The translations under genes and the position numbers were made by a program. 15,350 nt of DNA from Sunxiuqinia sp963974515 (GTDB lineage Bacteria > Bacteroidota > Bacteroidia > Bacteroidales > Prolixibacteraceae): contig NZ_CAXBDD010000095.1 of assembly GCF_963974515.1 (NCBI RefSeq), forward strand, positions 1-15,350. Reading direction: 5' to 3'. Below, in pieces: positions 7,646 through 14,991 of this stretch. Numbering within the stretch: the first letter of the stretch is position 1; each line of letters opens with the position of its first letter. The notes under the pieces were generated by a model. The model saw only the letters and a list, made by a program, of their open reading frames with translations. It was not told the origin of the DNA and searched no databases.

Positions 7646-10033
7646 ATGATTGGGTACAACATTAAATTAATTGTCCGCAGAATTTGTCAGGACAAAGCTC
7701 TTTCCACCATTAGCGTGGTCGGATTGGTTATCGGAATTGCCTCATTTCTGATTCTGTTTTTGTATGTTTCAAACGAAAAAAGCTTCGATAAGCATTTTGC
7801 CGATTACGAACGAATTTACCGGGTGACTTCCATTCCCGAAGGTCTGGAAGAGACTCCATGGGCGCGAAGTCTGGGAATAATTCATCCCGCCACTGCAACA
7901 ATTCCGGAAATTGAAAAATCCACTCAGTTTTCGCACTGCAAAGTGGGAACCATAAAAATGGGTGAACAATCGTTTCAGCAGAACGATATCATGTCGGTTG
8001 ACGAAAGTTTTATCGAAATGTTTTCGGTACAATCAAAAATGGGAGATTTGTCGGAAGTTTCGAAACCCAACACCGTGTTTGTTACCGAGGATTTTGCCGA
8101 AAAATATTTTAAAAACGAAAATCCTGTTGGAAAAACAATTACTATCGAAGCTTTGCAATATGCACGAAATGTGGGGGATTACGAAATCCGCGGGATTGTA
8201 AAAAACACGCACCCGAAAACGCATTTCAACTACGAACTGCTGCTTTCACAAAAAGGAGGTTTGCAGGAAAGATATGAAGCGCAGCCCAATCAGAAAACTC
8301 AATGGGTCTACAATTATATTAAGTTGGATAAAACATCCTCGCCAAAACAAATTGAGGACAAATTATTAAGCTTCTTCGATACCAGCAATTTGAAAGAAAC
8401 CCGGGGACCAAAAGCGTATCAATTTCAGTTGGTGCCGATGGACGATATTCATTTAAAATCGGATTTTCGTTTTGAATTAAAAGAGAGTTCAAGCAAAATA
8501 AATATCGGGTTATTTGTAATCATTTCGTTTGTCATTTTACTGGTTTCGCTGCTCAATTTTGTTAATCTCACGATAGCCAAACTAATAAAACGGTCGAAAG
8601 AACTGGGGTTGAAAAGATCAATTGGCGCCACGCAAAGCCAATTAACCGTCCAGATTTTATCCGAAGTGTTTCTGTTTTGCCTGGTTTCCATACTTCTTGC
8701 ATTGGGGCTCATCGAAATCATTAAACCTTATATCAATCGGTTTTTTGAAATCGACTTTAATATTTATTATTCTGAACCTGCAGTTTACCTGAGTGTACTT
8801 TTGGTGTTGGGTTTTTGTCTGGGATTAACCGCCATTTTTGTCGGATTCTTTCTTTTGGGAAAATTGTCTGCCATCGATATTCTTTCCGAAAAAATCAATT
8901 ATTCGGGAAATCATATCCTGGAATCGTTGCTCGTTTTACAAATTACCATCGTGATTATTATCATGTCGTCCACTTTTTTGGTGAACAGACAGCTCAGCTT
9001 TGTATTAAATCAACCGCTGGGTTTCGATAAAGAAAATGTGGTTGTCCTGAACCTGAAAGATTTTTCGAAAGACCCAGCAATTTTTGCACGCGAGTTAGAA
9101 AAACAAAGTCAGGTAGTTTCGGTTGGAATGACAGCGCAACATTTTGGTTATCCGTCACAGGGCTTTCCTTTAGAAGGTTTAGGAATTGACGGAACAGCAG
9201 GTTTTGTTTTTGCCAATTACAATTACCTGAAAACCATGAATATTCAGCTTTTGGAAAACTGGATTAGTCCATCGGCAGACACGGTGCGCGGGATGGTAAT
9301 CAATAATCATTTGTATAAACGGCTGCTGGAGAGACACGGAAGTATGGATGCCTTAGAAGCTTTTAGTGAATCACAGCCACTGGAATCGGACCAGACCCGT
9401 ATTAATTTTCTTGGAGTGGCCAAAGATTTTCATTACAGTTCGGCACACGAGGCCGTTGGCGACTTTGCATTTTGGCTAGATGAATCGAGAAGCAGTGCAC
9501 GATTTATTCATGTTCGTTTAAATCCCGGAAATCTTCGTGCAGGAATAGATAAAATCAGGGAAGCCTGGAACACGCATTACCCGGGTCAGGAATTCGACTA
9601 TTTCTTTATGGACGAAACCATTGCATCTCAGTACAAGGCGGAAACCATTTTAAGCGGGATACTTCTTGCCTTTTCACTTATCGGGATTTTAATCAGCATG
9701 CTTGGAATCAGTGCACTTGCCTTATTTATTTCGCAACAACGCACCAAAGAAATCGGCATCCGAAAAGTGAACGGCGCAAAGGTTTCTGAAATCCTGTCCA
9801 TGCTGAATAAAGACTTTGTAAAATGGGTATTCATTGCTTTTGTAATAGCCACGCCCATTGCTTACTATGCCATGAATAAATGGCTCGAAAACTTTGCCTA
9901 CAAAACCAGTTTAAGCTGGTGGATCTTTGCTTTGGCCGGTTTACTGGCGCTGGGAATTGCGTTGCTGACAGTAAGCTGGCAAAGCTGGAAAGCGGCCACG
10001 AGGAACCCTGTGGAGGCGCTGCGGTATGAGTAG
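7646..10033 (+). CDS. FtsX/MacB-type ABC transporter permease C
   Basis: A 795-residue two-half permease. TM1 lies at about 19-41, the first periplasmic domain to about 285, FtsX helices near 287-310, 338-360 and 378-403, a helix near 427-446, the second periplasmic domain to about 665, and helices near 668-694, 727-746 and 758-778. Cytosolic loops read SKELGLKRSIGAT in the first half and TKEIGIRKVNGAK in the second. The gene is a composition mosaic: the body is AT-rich (16 of 60 bases are G/C in 8461-8520, 22 of 60 in 8521-8580), while the end is GC-rich (36 of 60 in 9961-10020) and nearly identical to permease B. Its tail and the trailer hairpin also resemble permease A. It ends RNPVEALRYE. 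No ATPase adjoins it. A transferred or diverged body carrying a local 3' module fits best. Confidence 0.92.
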   Translation: MIGYNIKLIVRRICQDKALSTISVVGLVIGIASFLILFLYVSNEKSFDKHFADYERIYRVTSIPEGLEETPWARSLGIIHPATATIPEIEKSTQFSHCKVGTIKMGEQSFQQNDIMSVDESFIEMFSVQSKMGDLSEVSKPNTVFVTEDFAEKYFKNENPVGKTITIEALQYARNVGDYEIRGIVKNTHPKTHFNYELLLSQKGGLQERYEAQPNQKTQWVYNYIKLDKTSSPKQIEDKLLSFFDTSNLKETRGPKAYQFQLVPMDDIHLKSDFRFELKESSSKINIGLFVIISFVILLVSLLNFVNLTIAKLIKRSKELGLKRSIGATQSQLTVQILSEVFLFCLVSILLALGLIEIIKPYINRFFEIDFNIYYSEPAVYLSVLLVLGFCLGLTAIFVGFFLLGKLSAIDILSEKINYSGNHILESLLVLQITIVIIIMSSTFLVNRQLSFVLNQPLGFDKENVVVLNLKDFSKDPAIFARELEKQSQVVSVGMTAQHFGYPSQGFPLEGLGIDGTAGFVFANYNYLKTMNIQLLENWISPSADTVRGMVINNHLYKRLLERHGSMDALEAFSESQPLESDQTRINFLGVAKDFHYSSAHEAVGDFAFWLDESRSSARFIHVRLNPGNLRAGIDKIREAWNTHYPGQEFDYFFMDETIASQYKAETILSGILLAFSLIGILISMLGISALALFISQQRTKEIGIRKVNGAKVSEILSMLNKDFVKWVFIAFVIATPIAYYAMNKWLENFAYKTSLSWWIFALAGLLALGIALLTVSWQSWKAATRNPVEALRYE
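9746..10033 (+). repeat. C-terminal coding patch shared with permease B (copy 2)
   Basis: Counterpart of 7177-7464. The nine protein differences are mostly conservative (R/K, I/V, T/S, I/V, V/F, S/Y, N/S, R/K, A/T). The patch covers the last cytosolic coupling loop, the last two membrane helices and the RNPVEALRYE tail. Confidence 0.85.
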
Positions 10034-10065
10034 TCAGGGTTTCACTTGGAGTGAATCCCTGACTA
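10031..10065 (+). other. Long hairpin starting at the permease C stop codon (A/C-type trailer)
   Basis: TAGTCAGGG (10031-10039) pairs perfectly with CCCTGACTA (10057-10065). After a T-T mismatch, TTCACT pairs with AGTGAA around loop TGG, giving 15 pairs in all. The TAG stop codon itself is the first part of the stem. The inner 21 bases, 10035-10055, are identical to those after permease A. No T-run follows. Bases 10066-10149 show nothing else I can support. Confidence 0.7.
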
Positions 10066-10171
10066 CTCAACAGAACCATAGTATTTGAGGAACGAAAATA
10101 CAGAGAAAAAAATCAGGGTGAAGGCATATGAGATAGTTGATATAATGCAATGAATCGAATAGTCAACTTAA

Positions 10172-10179
10172 AGGGAGGT
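10172..10179 (+). promoter_or_regulatory. Strong Shine-Dalgarno sequence of the ydeI-like gene
   Basis: AGGGAGGT lies six bases before ATG 10186, an ideal match to the 16S rRNA tail, and it decides the start against the in-frame ATG at 10150. Other starts in this window lack such a site, as expected for Bacteroidota, so it stands out. A TATAAT at 10141-10146 could be a -10 element, but no good -35 box accompanies it. Confidence 0.65.
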
Positions 10180-10185
10180 AATTTT

Positions 10186-10746
10186 ATGGAGGAAAAAATG
10201 GAATTTATTGATAGACACCAATTTAGAAATTGGTTGGTGGAAAATCATAATGAAAGTAATGGTATTTGGATAACCTTTGATAAAACAGGAAAGATAGCGT
10301 TATTAAAACCAAATGAAGCACTTGAAGAAGCGTTGTGTTTTGGTTGGATTGATGGACAAATAAAAAGCATTAATGAACAAATGTATCAGAAGAAATTTAC
10401 TCCAAGAAGAAAAGGCAGCAAATGGTCTGAAAAGAATAAAGAGTTAACTAAAAAATTAATAGCAAATGGTATTATGACAGAATTTGGGTTGAGTGCTATT
10501 GAACAAGCCAAAAGAGATAAAGGGTGGGGTGCAAAAAAGGGAGAGCCCATTTCAGATGAACAAGTTAAGGATTTCAATAAATTATTAGAAGGTTTTGAAC
10601 CTGCGTTAACTAATTTTCTGAAAATGTCTCCATCAGTTAGAAAGACCTATACTGCTCTGTACTTAGATGCCAAAAAGGAAGAAACCAAAATAAAAAGACT
10701 GAGTAAAATTATTGAACGTTTAAATGAAAATAAAAGACCAATGTAA
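10186..10746 (+). CDS. YdeI/OmpD-associated family protein
   Basis: A 186-residue soluble protein of the YdeI/OmdA family, whose biochemical role is not settled; some members have been linked to envelope stress or bacteriocin protection. Family signatures are clear: RNWLVENH (14-21), EALCFGWIDGQIK (48-60), FTPRRKGSKWSEKN (71-84) and the C-terminal motif AKKEETKIKRL (162-172). No signal peptide or membrane segment is visible. Start ATG 10186 is set by the strong ribosome-binding site at 10172-10179; ATG 10150 would add 12 residues upstream of that site. The gene is very AT-rich (17 of 60 bases are G/C in 10441-10500) compared with the permeases around it, which together with the ribosome-binding site suggests transfer, perhaps from a Firmicute-like donor. 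It interrupts the transporter series and probably has nothing to do with transport. Confidence 0.85.
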   Translation: MEEKMEFIDRHQFRNWLVENHNESNGIWITFDKTGKIALLKPNEALEEALCFGWIDGQIKSINEQMYQKKFTPRRKGSKWSEKNKELTKKLIANGIMTEFGLSAIEQAKRDKGWGAKKGEPISDEQVKDFNKLLEGFEPALTNFLKMSPSVRKTYTALYLDAKKEETKIKRLSKIIERLNENKRPM

Positions 10747-10757
10747 GTAGATAATCA

Positions 10758-10889
10758 GTGGAATACCTATCATATTATGGACTTATATGTAGTGAATGTC
10801 CGGTTTATTTTGCAACGAAGGATGATGATGAGAAGATGAAAGAACAATCAGCAAGAGAATACGCTTTTGAAGGTGTGATTATGCAATAA
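10758..10889 (+). pseudogene. Truncated DUF3795-like gene remnant
   Basis: Reading GTG 10758 as a start gives a 43-residue frame ending at TAA 10887-10889. Residues YYGLICSECPVYFATKDD resemble the N-terminus of DUF3795 proteins, small Cys-rich proteins of unknown function that usually begin with YCGLxCxxCPxY-x-ATxxDD. The usual first Cys is replaced by Tyr. The similarity stops after EQSAREYA, and the frame closes with FEGVIMQ, far short of the normal length of over 100 residues. So the 5' end is preserved and the rest is missing. It lies just after the ydeI-like gene and four bases before the MBL gene, so the deletion may have joined it to that gene. The family match is from memory. Confidence 0.6.
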
Positions 10890-10893
10890 TATC

Positions 10894-11736
10894 ATGAGAA
10901 AATTAAGTAAATTAAAATGGCTGATCTTAGCAATCGTCTGGTGTGGATTTACTGACCAGGAAAACGAGATCAAAGCCACTTATCTGGCAAATTGTGGGTT
11001 TTTATACGAAAATGACAAATCGAAGATACTCATTGATCCTTTTGGTACTGAATATGGTAAGTTCTTTTATTTGCCTTCGGAGAAAACAAAATGGAATATT
11101 ATTAAAGGGAATGCTCCATTCAACAAGATTGATTTGCTCTTGATTACCCATATCCACGGGGACCATTTTAACGCAATACTGACCGAAAGCTTCCTTCTGA
11201 ATCATAGCAAAGCAAAAATGATTTGTCCCTCACAAGTATATAAACAGATGAAAGATTCTTGTAGCAGTTTTGCCAAAATAGAGCCGCAGATTATTAGTCC
11301 TGACTTGTCCATGAACGAATCGAAAAGGATAATAATAAACGACTTTTCAGTTACGACGATACGAATGCAACATGGGACTGATCGCAGGCTTGAAGGGTTA
11401 AGTAATTCGGATTATACCGAATATGAAAAAACAGAGAATTTTGGATACGTTGTCCATTTTGACAAGAAGAATGTTTTCCATCAGGGGGATGGCTGTCTCA
11501 GAATAAATGATAAAGCATTAAAAAATATTGATTGTCCCATCGATATTGCACATCTAAGCTATTTTGACTGGGATTCGATTTCAATGGAGATCGTGAAAAG
11601 GGATTTAAAGGCTGATAATGTGATTTTTATGCACGGGACAAAACCTGCCAAAGAATTGGATTCGGAACAATTCCAAGGAGTAAAACCTCAGATTATTTTT
11701 TTCAATCAGGAATTGGAAAGTAGAATATTCGATTAA
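10894..11736 (+). CDS. UlaG-like metallo-beta-lactamase-fold hydrolase, probably exported
   Basis: A 280-residue protein of the MBL-fold superfamily, closest in style to UlaG-like/Lactamase_B_2 hydrolases rather than antibiotic beta-lactamases. The metal site is visible: THIHGDH (His86, His88, Asp90, His91), His160 in MQHGTD, Asp199 in HQGDG, and His247 in FMHGTK. The first strands include an ILIDPFG segment, typical of the group. The N-terminus MRKLSKLKWLILAIVWC is basic then hydrophobic, so a Sec signal or anchor is likely. Cys17 might suggest a lipoprotein, but the Trp before it does not fit a lipobox. It starts four bases after the DUF3795 remnant and ends 86 bases before permease D. It is moderately AT-rich (23 of 60 bases are G/C in 11461-11520) and belongs to the interrupting segment. 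Substrate unknown. Confidence 0.85.
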   Translation: MRKLSKLKWLILAIVWCGFTDQENEIKATYLANCGFLYENDKSKILIDPFGTEYGKFFYLPSEKTKWNIIKGNAPFNKIDLLLITHIHGDHFNAILTESFLLNHSKAKMICPSQVYKQMKDSCSSFAKIEPQIISPDLSMNESKRIIINDFSVTTIRMQHGTDRRLEGLSNSDYTEYEKTENFGYVVHFDKKNVFHQGDGCLRINDKALKNIDCPIDIAHLSYFDWDSISMEIVKRDLKADNVIFMHGTKPAKELDSEQFQGVKPQIIFFNQELESRIFD

Positions 11737-11750
11737 TTCTTCGCAGTTAT

Positions 11751-11782
11751 TTTGACTCTTGATATGCATAAACTTACGTTGA
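11751..11782 (+). promoter_or_regulatory. Possible Bacteroidota-type promoter before permease D
   Basis: TTTG at 11751-11754 is followed after 20 bases by TACGTTGA (11775-11782), a partial match to the Bacteroidota TTTG / TAnnTTTG pair. It lies 40 bases before ATG 11823. If real, it would let permease D and the second ATPase be expressed independently of the upstream genes. The -7 match is imperfect. Confidence 0.25.
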
Positions 11783-11822
11783 ATCAACTCTAAAAGGACA
11801 AACAAAAAATCGCAGAAAGAAA

Positions 11823-14228
11823 ATGGTGACATATTTATTTAAACCAACATTTCGCCGCGTATTTCGAAAAGGCGAACACGCTGCCACACGGATTATATCG
11901 CTTACTGCCGGACTGGCATTCGGTATTTTGCTTTTATCGGAAGTACTGTATTATTATAGTTTCGATAGTTTTTATCCCGATGCAAACCGCATCTATGTGG
12001 TACACGAGAATTTTAAAGCGGACAAATCGTCGGATAAGATGGAAAGCTACCGGGGGGTCAGCGGCGCTATCGCCCCCGGCTTAAAAGCTGAGGTTCCGGG
12101 CATTGAAGCAGCAACAAGGCTCAACAGCATTGGCTCGTCTGTTTTTTATACTGACGACAAAAAGAGTTACGAAGCGCATTTTGCGCTGGCCGATGAATAC
12201 CTGTTCGACGTGCTTCCGGTACCAATTATCAGCGGGAATCCAAGAGAGATTCTTAAAAGCCCGATGACCTGTATGATTTCCACGAAAGTGGCTAAAGAAA
12301 TTGGAGGCGATGTTACCGGAAAGGTAATCGAGCTAAAACGATATGCTGGCAAAAAACTAACGATTGCCGGGGTTTTTGAAGAACTGCCTGAAAATACCAA
12401 CTATGAATACGATATCCTTATTTCGATGGTTTCTACCAGTCAGTTTTTCGCATGGGACGGCTCTACAAATTGGATGGGAAACGACCGCTATTATGCCGCC
12501 GTAAAACTGGCTCCAGGAGTAAACCCCGAGAGCCTGGAGCCTGCTGTACGTCAAATGCAGGTCAAACACCAGGATATCGAAAAGTTGGAACAGCAACAGG
12601 GAGGGACAGTTCTGAAATATTCCTTTAAACCCATAAGGAAAATGTATTCCGATGGGGTAAGAGATATGATACTTATACTTACGACCATTGCTTTTGCAGT
12701 TCTGTTTGTATCGTTTATGAACTATATCCTGTTAACGCTGAGCGCCCTGATAAAACGAGCCAAAAGTTCGGCTATTCATAAAACCTGCGGTGCCGAAGCC
12801 CGGAACCTCCGCCAATTAATTTTTTTGGAAACCTTTGTTTTGTTTCTTATTTCACTGGTTGGCGCATTTCTTCTCATCTGGCTCATCAAACCTCTTGCCG
12901 AAGCACAGGTAGGGCATAAACTTGTTTCAGCAATAAACCCGCAGGTTATTTGGCCACTGCTTTTCCTTGTGGTGTCGTTGGTGGTATTAACCAGTTACCT
13001 TCCTGGCAGGTTTTTCTCACGCATACCAGTGGCAACAGCTTTTCGCAATTATCAGCAGAAAAAGAATCGGTGGAAATTGGTGTTACTTTCATTCCAGTTT
13101 GCCGGCGCCACATTTATCCTGACCATGCTGGTGGTTGTTAGCATGCAATACAGCAGTCTCGTAACTGCCGACCACGGTTACCGGACCGAAGGAGTTTATT
13201 TTGGAGCAACCGGTGGAATGGAGGGCAGGAAAATCGCAACATTACTAAATGAGTTACGATCTGTTCCCGGAATAGAGAAAGTAGGTTTAGGGTACCGTTT
13301 GCCCATAGAGGGAGCCTCGGGTAACAATATTTTTTCGTCCGGCAGGGAGAAGGAACTGTTTAACGTTGCCGATTTCTATTTTATTGACGAAAATTATTTG
13401 TCGATACTCGACATCCCTGTTATTGAAGGAGAAAGCTTTTCGCGACAGCATTCCGTGGTCAATGACCTGCTCATCAGTAAAAAAGGAGCTAAGAAACTGA
13501 AAGTGTTTAACGGGTGGGAAAACGTGGTGGGTCACGAGGTTGATATTAGCGAACACGGAGTATCGACTATCCGCGGTGTTTTCTCTGATTTTATTGTGAA
13601 TAACATGACCGAACCCGATCTTCGTCCATCGGTTTTTTACTATTACCCGGCTGAAAAGTTTGAGCAGGTAAGGGCCGAACATTCATCGTTTCTGTTTTAT
13701 GTACTGATAAAAACCAGCAAACCGGCAGAAGCCGGTATGTTGAAAAAACTTAGCGATGTGTTCAATCAGTTTTTACCCTATCAGGATGCTGTGGTAAAAA
13801 GCCTGGAGATGGAACAAAAAGCAAGTTACCAATCAGCGCAAGGGTTCCGCAATACGATGATGTCCGGGAGTGTCATCATCCTGTTAATCACTGTCATCGG
13901 CTTGTTGGGCTACACCTCGAACGAAGCAGCCCGGCGGCGTAAGGAGTTGGCAATTCGTCGAATAAGCGGCGCCAACCTACCAGACATACTTCGGATTTTT
14001 ATCCTTGATCTCGGATACGTAGCTCTGCCTGCAGTGCTTTTAGGATTAACAGGGGCCTGGCTGACGATCAGCAGATGGATGCAGCATTTCGCCACCAAAG
14101 TTCCGTTACATTGGGCAATTTTCATTGGGAGCAGCCTGTTCGTGTTGTTGCTTGTAGCATTCATCGCTGCTCTAAATTACACACGGACTGCAAACCGCAA
14201 CCCGGTGGAGGCGCTGCGGTATGAATAA
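11823..14228 (+). CDS. FtsX/MacB-type ABC transporter permease D
   Basis: An 801-residue two-half permease. TM1 lies at about 24-44, the first periplasmic domain to about 280, FtsX helices near 282-306, 332-355 and 374-394, a helix near 419-440, the second periplasmic domain to about 680, and helices near 682-700, 729-749 and 764-784. The first cytosolic loop is degenerate (RAKSSAIHKTCGAEA), whereas the second is near canonical (RRKELAIRRISGANL). It is diverged from A, B and C over the whole length and lacks the B/C-identical end, yet still finishes RNPVEALRYE with the same style of trailer. It follows the MBL gene by 86 bases and precedes the second ATPase by 64 bases, so pairing with that ATPase is the simplest inference. 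Substrate unknown. Confidence 0.92.
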   Translation: MVTYLFKPTFRRVFRKGEHAATRIISLTAGLAFGILLLSEVLYYYSFDSFYPDANRIYVVHENFKADKSSDKMESYRGVSGAIAPGLKAEVPGIEAATRLNSIGSSVFYTDDKKSYEAHFALADEYLFDVLPVPIISGNPREILKSPMTCMISTKVAKEIGGDVTGKVIELKRYAGKKLTIAGVFEELPENTNYEYDILISMVSTSQFFAWDGSTNWMGNDRYYAAVKLAPGVNPESLEPAVRQMQVKHQDIEKLEQQQGGTVLKYSFKPIRKMYSDGVRDMILILTTIAFAVLFVSFMNYILLTLSALIKRAKSSAIHKTCGAEARNLRQLIFLETFVLFLISLVGAFLLIWLIKPLAEAQVGHKLVSAINPQVIWPLLFLVVSLVVLTSYLPGRFFSRIPVATAFRNYQQKKNRWKLVLLSFQFAGATFILTMLVVVSMQYSSLVTADHGYRTEGVYFGATGGMEGRKIATLLNELRSVPGIEKVGLGYRLPIEGASGNNIFSSGREKELFNVADFYFIDENYLSILDIPVIEGESFSRQHSVVNDLLISKKGAKKLKVFNGWENVVGHEVDISEHGVSTIRGVFSDFIVNNMTEPDLRPSVFYYYPAEKFEQVRAEHSSFLFYVLIKTSKPAEAGMLKKLSDVFNQFLPYQDAVVKSLEMEQKASYQSAQGFRNTMMSGSVIILLITVIGLLGYTSNEAARRRKELAIRRISGANLPDILRIFILDLGYVALPAVLLGLTGAWLTISRWMQHFATKVPLHWAIFIGSSLFVLLLVAFIAALNYTRTANRNPVEALRYE

Positions 14229-14233
14229 AATCT

Positions 14234-14261
14234 CTGAACTCCCGACGGGGCAGGAGTTCAG
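14234..14261 (+). other. Hairpin directly after permease D (B/D-type trailer)
   Basis: CTGAACTCC (14234-14242) pairs perfectly with GGAGTTCAG (14253-14261) around a ten-base GC-rich loop. It begins five bases after the stop codon, the same placement as the hairpins behind the other permeases, and shares ACTCCCGAC with the permease B trailer. The downstream bases GTATTTAGCTT are only mildly T-rich. The second ATPase starts 31 bases later, so full termination here would separate it from permease D. Confidence 0.6.
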
Positions 14262-14292
14262 GTATTTAGCTTATAACTTAAAATAAAACAAG

Positions 14293-14982
14293 ATGATTCG
14301 ATTAACACACATTGACAGGTATTACGATTCCAAGTTTCAACGAACATTCGTATTAAAAGACATTAACTTCGAGGTAAATGAAGGTGAGTTTGTCAGCATT
14401 ATGGGCCCCAGCGGCTCAGGGAAATCAACCTTGCTGAATATTATTGGATTGCTCGATTCGCCTTCGGAAGGGCGGTATGAGCTGTACGACAATTCGGTGC
14501 TTGACCTGAAAGAAAAAGCAAAGGTGGAATATCACCGCAACTTCATGGGCTTTATTTTCCAGGCTTACCACCTGATTGAAGAAATGACCGTGTATGAAAA
14601 CATTGAAACCCCGCTGATCTACAAAGGAGTGAAAAGCCGTGACCGACAGGCCATGGTGGCTGACTTGCTCGACCGCTTCAATATGGTAGCCAAAAAAGAC
14701 CTGTTTCCACAACAACTGTCGGGCGGGCAACAACAGCTTGTGGGTATCGCACGCGCCATTGTTGGCAAGCCAAAGCTCTTGCTGGCCGACGAACCGACCG
14801 GCAACCTGCATTCAACCCAGGGCGAAATGATTATGGATGTGCTAAAGAACCTGAACAGGGAAGGCATGACCATCATTCAGGTCACCCACAACGAAAGGTT
14901 TGCCAATTACGGAAGGCGGATTGTCCGGTTGGAAGACGGATTAATTCGTCACGATGAAAAACAAATGGAAGCACGTGTCTAA
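14293..14982 (+). CDS. MacB/LolD-type ABC transporter ATP-binding protein (second copy, variant motifs)
   Basis: A 229-residue ATPase of the same group as the one at 1649, with motifs at the same residue numbers: Walker A GPSGSGKST (38-46), Gln90, signature LSGGQQ (142-147), Walker B LLLADE (162-167) and switch His199. Two places differ from the first copy. After the signature it reads QQQLVGIARA rather than QQQRVAIARA, and the D-loop is NLHS rather than NLDS, so the usual D-loop Asp is His173. The catalytic Glu167 and Lys44 are present, so it should still bind and hydrolyse ATP. As far as I recall, an NLHS-containing subgroup exists in Bacteroidota, so this may be lineage-typical rather than a defect. 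It lies between permeases D and E and probably serves one or both. Confidence 0.94.
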   Translation: MIRLTHIDRYYDSKFQRTFVLKDINFEVNEGEFVSIMGPSGSGKSTLLNIIGLLDSPSEGRYELYDNSVLDLKEKAKVEYHRNFMGFIFQAYHLIEEMTVYENIETPLIYKGVKSRDRQAMVADLLDRFNMVAKKDLFPQQLSGGQQQLVGIARAIVGKPKLLLADEPTGNLHSTQGEMIMDVLKNLNREGMTIIQVTHNERFANYGRRIVRLEDGLIRHDEKQMEARV

Positions 14983-14991
14983 AAACGTTTT

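Noticed and set aside
10066..10131. Short forward open frame after the permease C hairpin, ending at TGA 10129-10131 (contains VFEERKYREKNQGEG)
   Set aside because: No suitable start, no motif and too short to support as a gene or a remnant.
10135..10168. AGTTGA / TCAACT inverted six-mers upstream of the ydeI-like gene
   Set aside because: Six pairs with a loop of more than 20 bases are expected by chance in AT-rich sequence.
14982..14991. AAAACGTTTT palindrome just after the second ATPase
   Set aside because: It has no loop, is only ten bases and AT-rich, so it is not a convincing terminator or operator.
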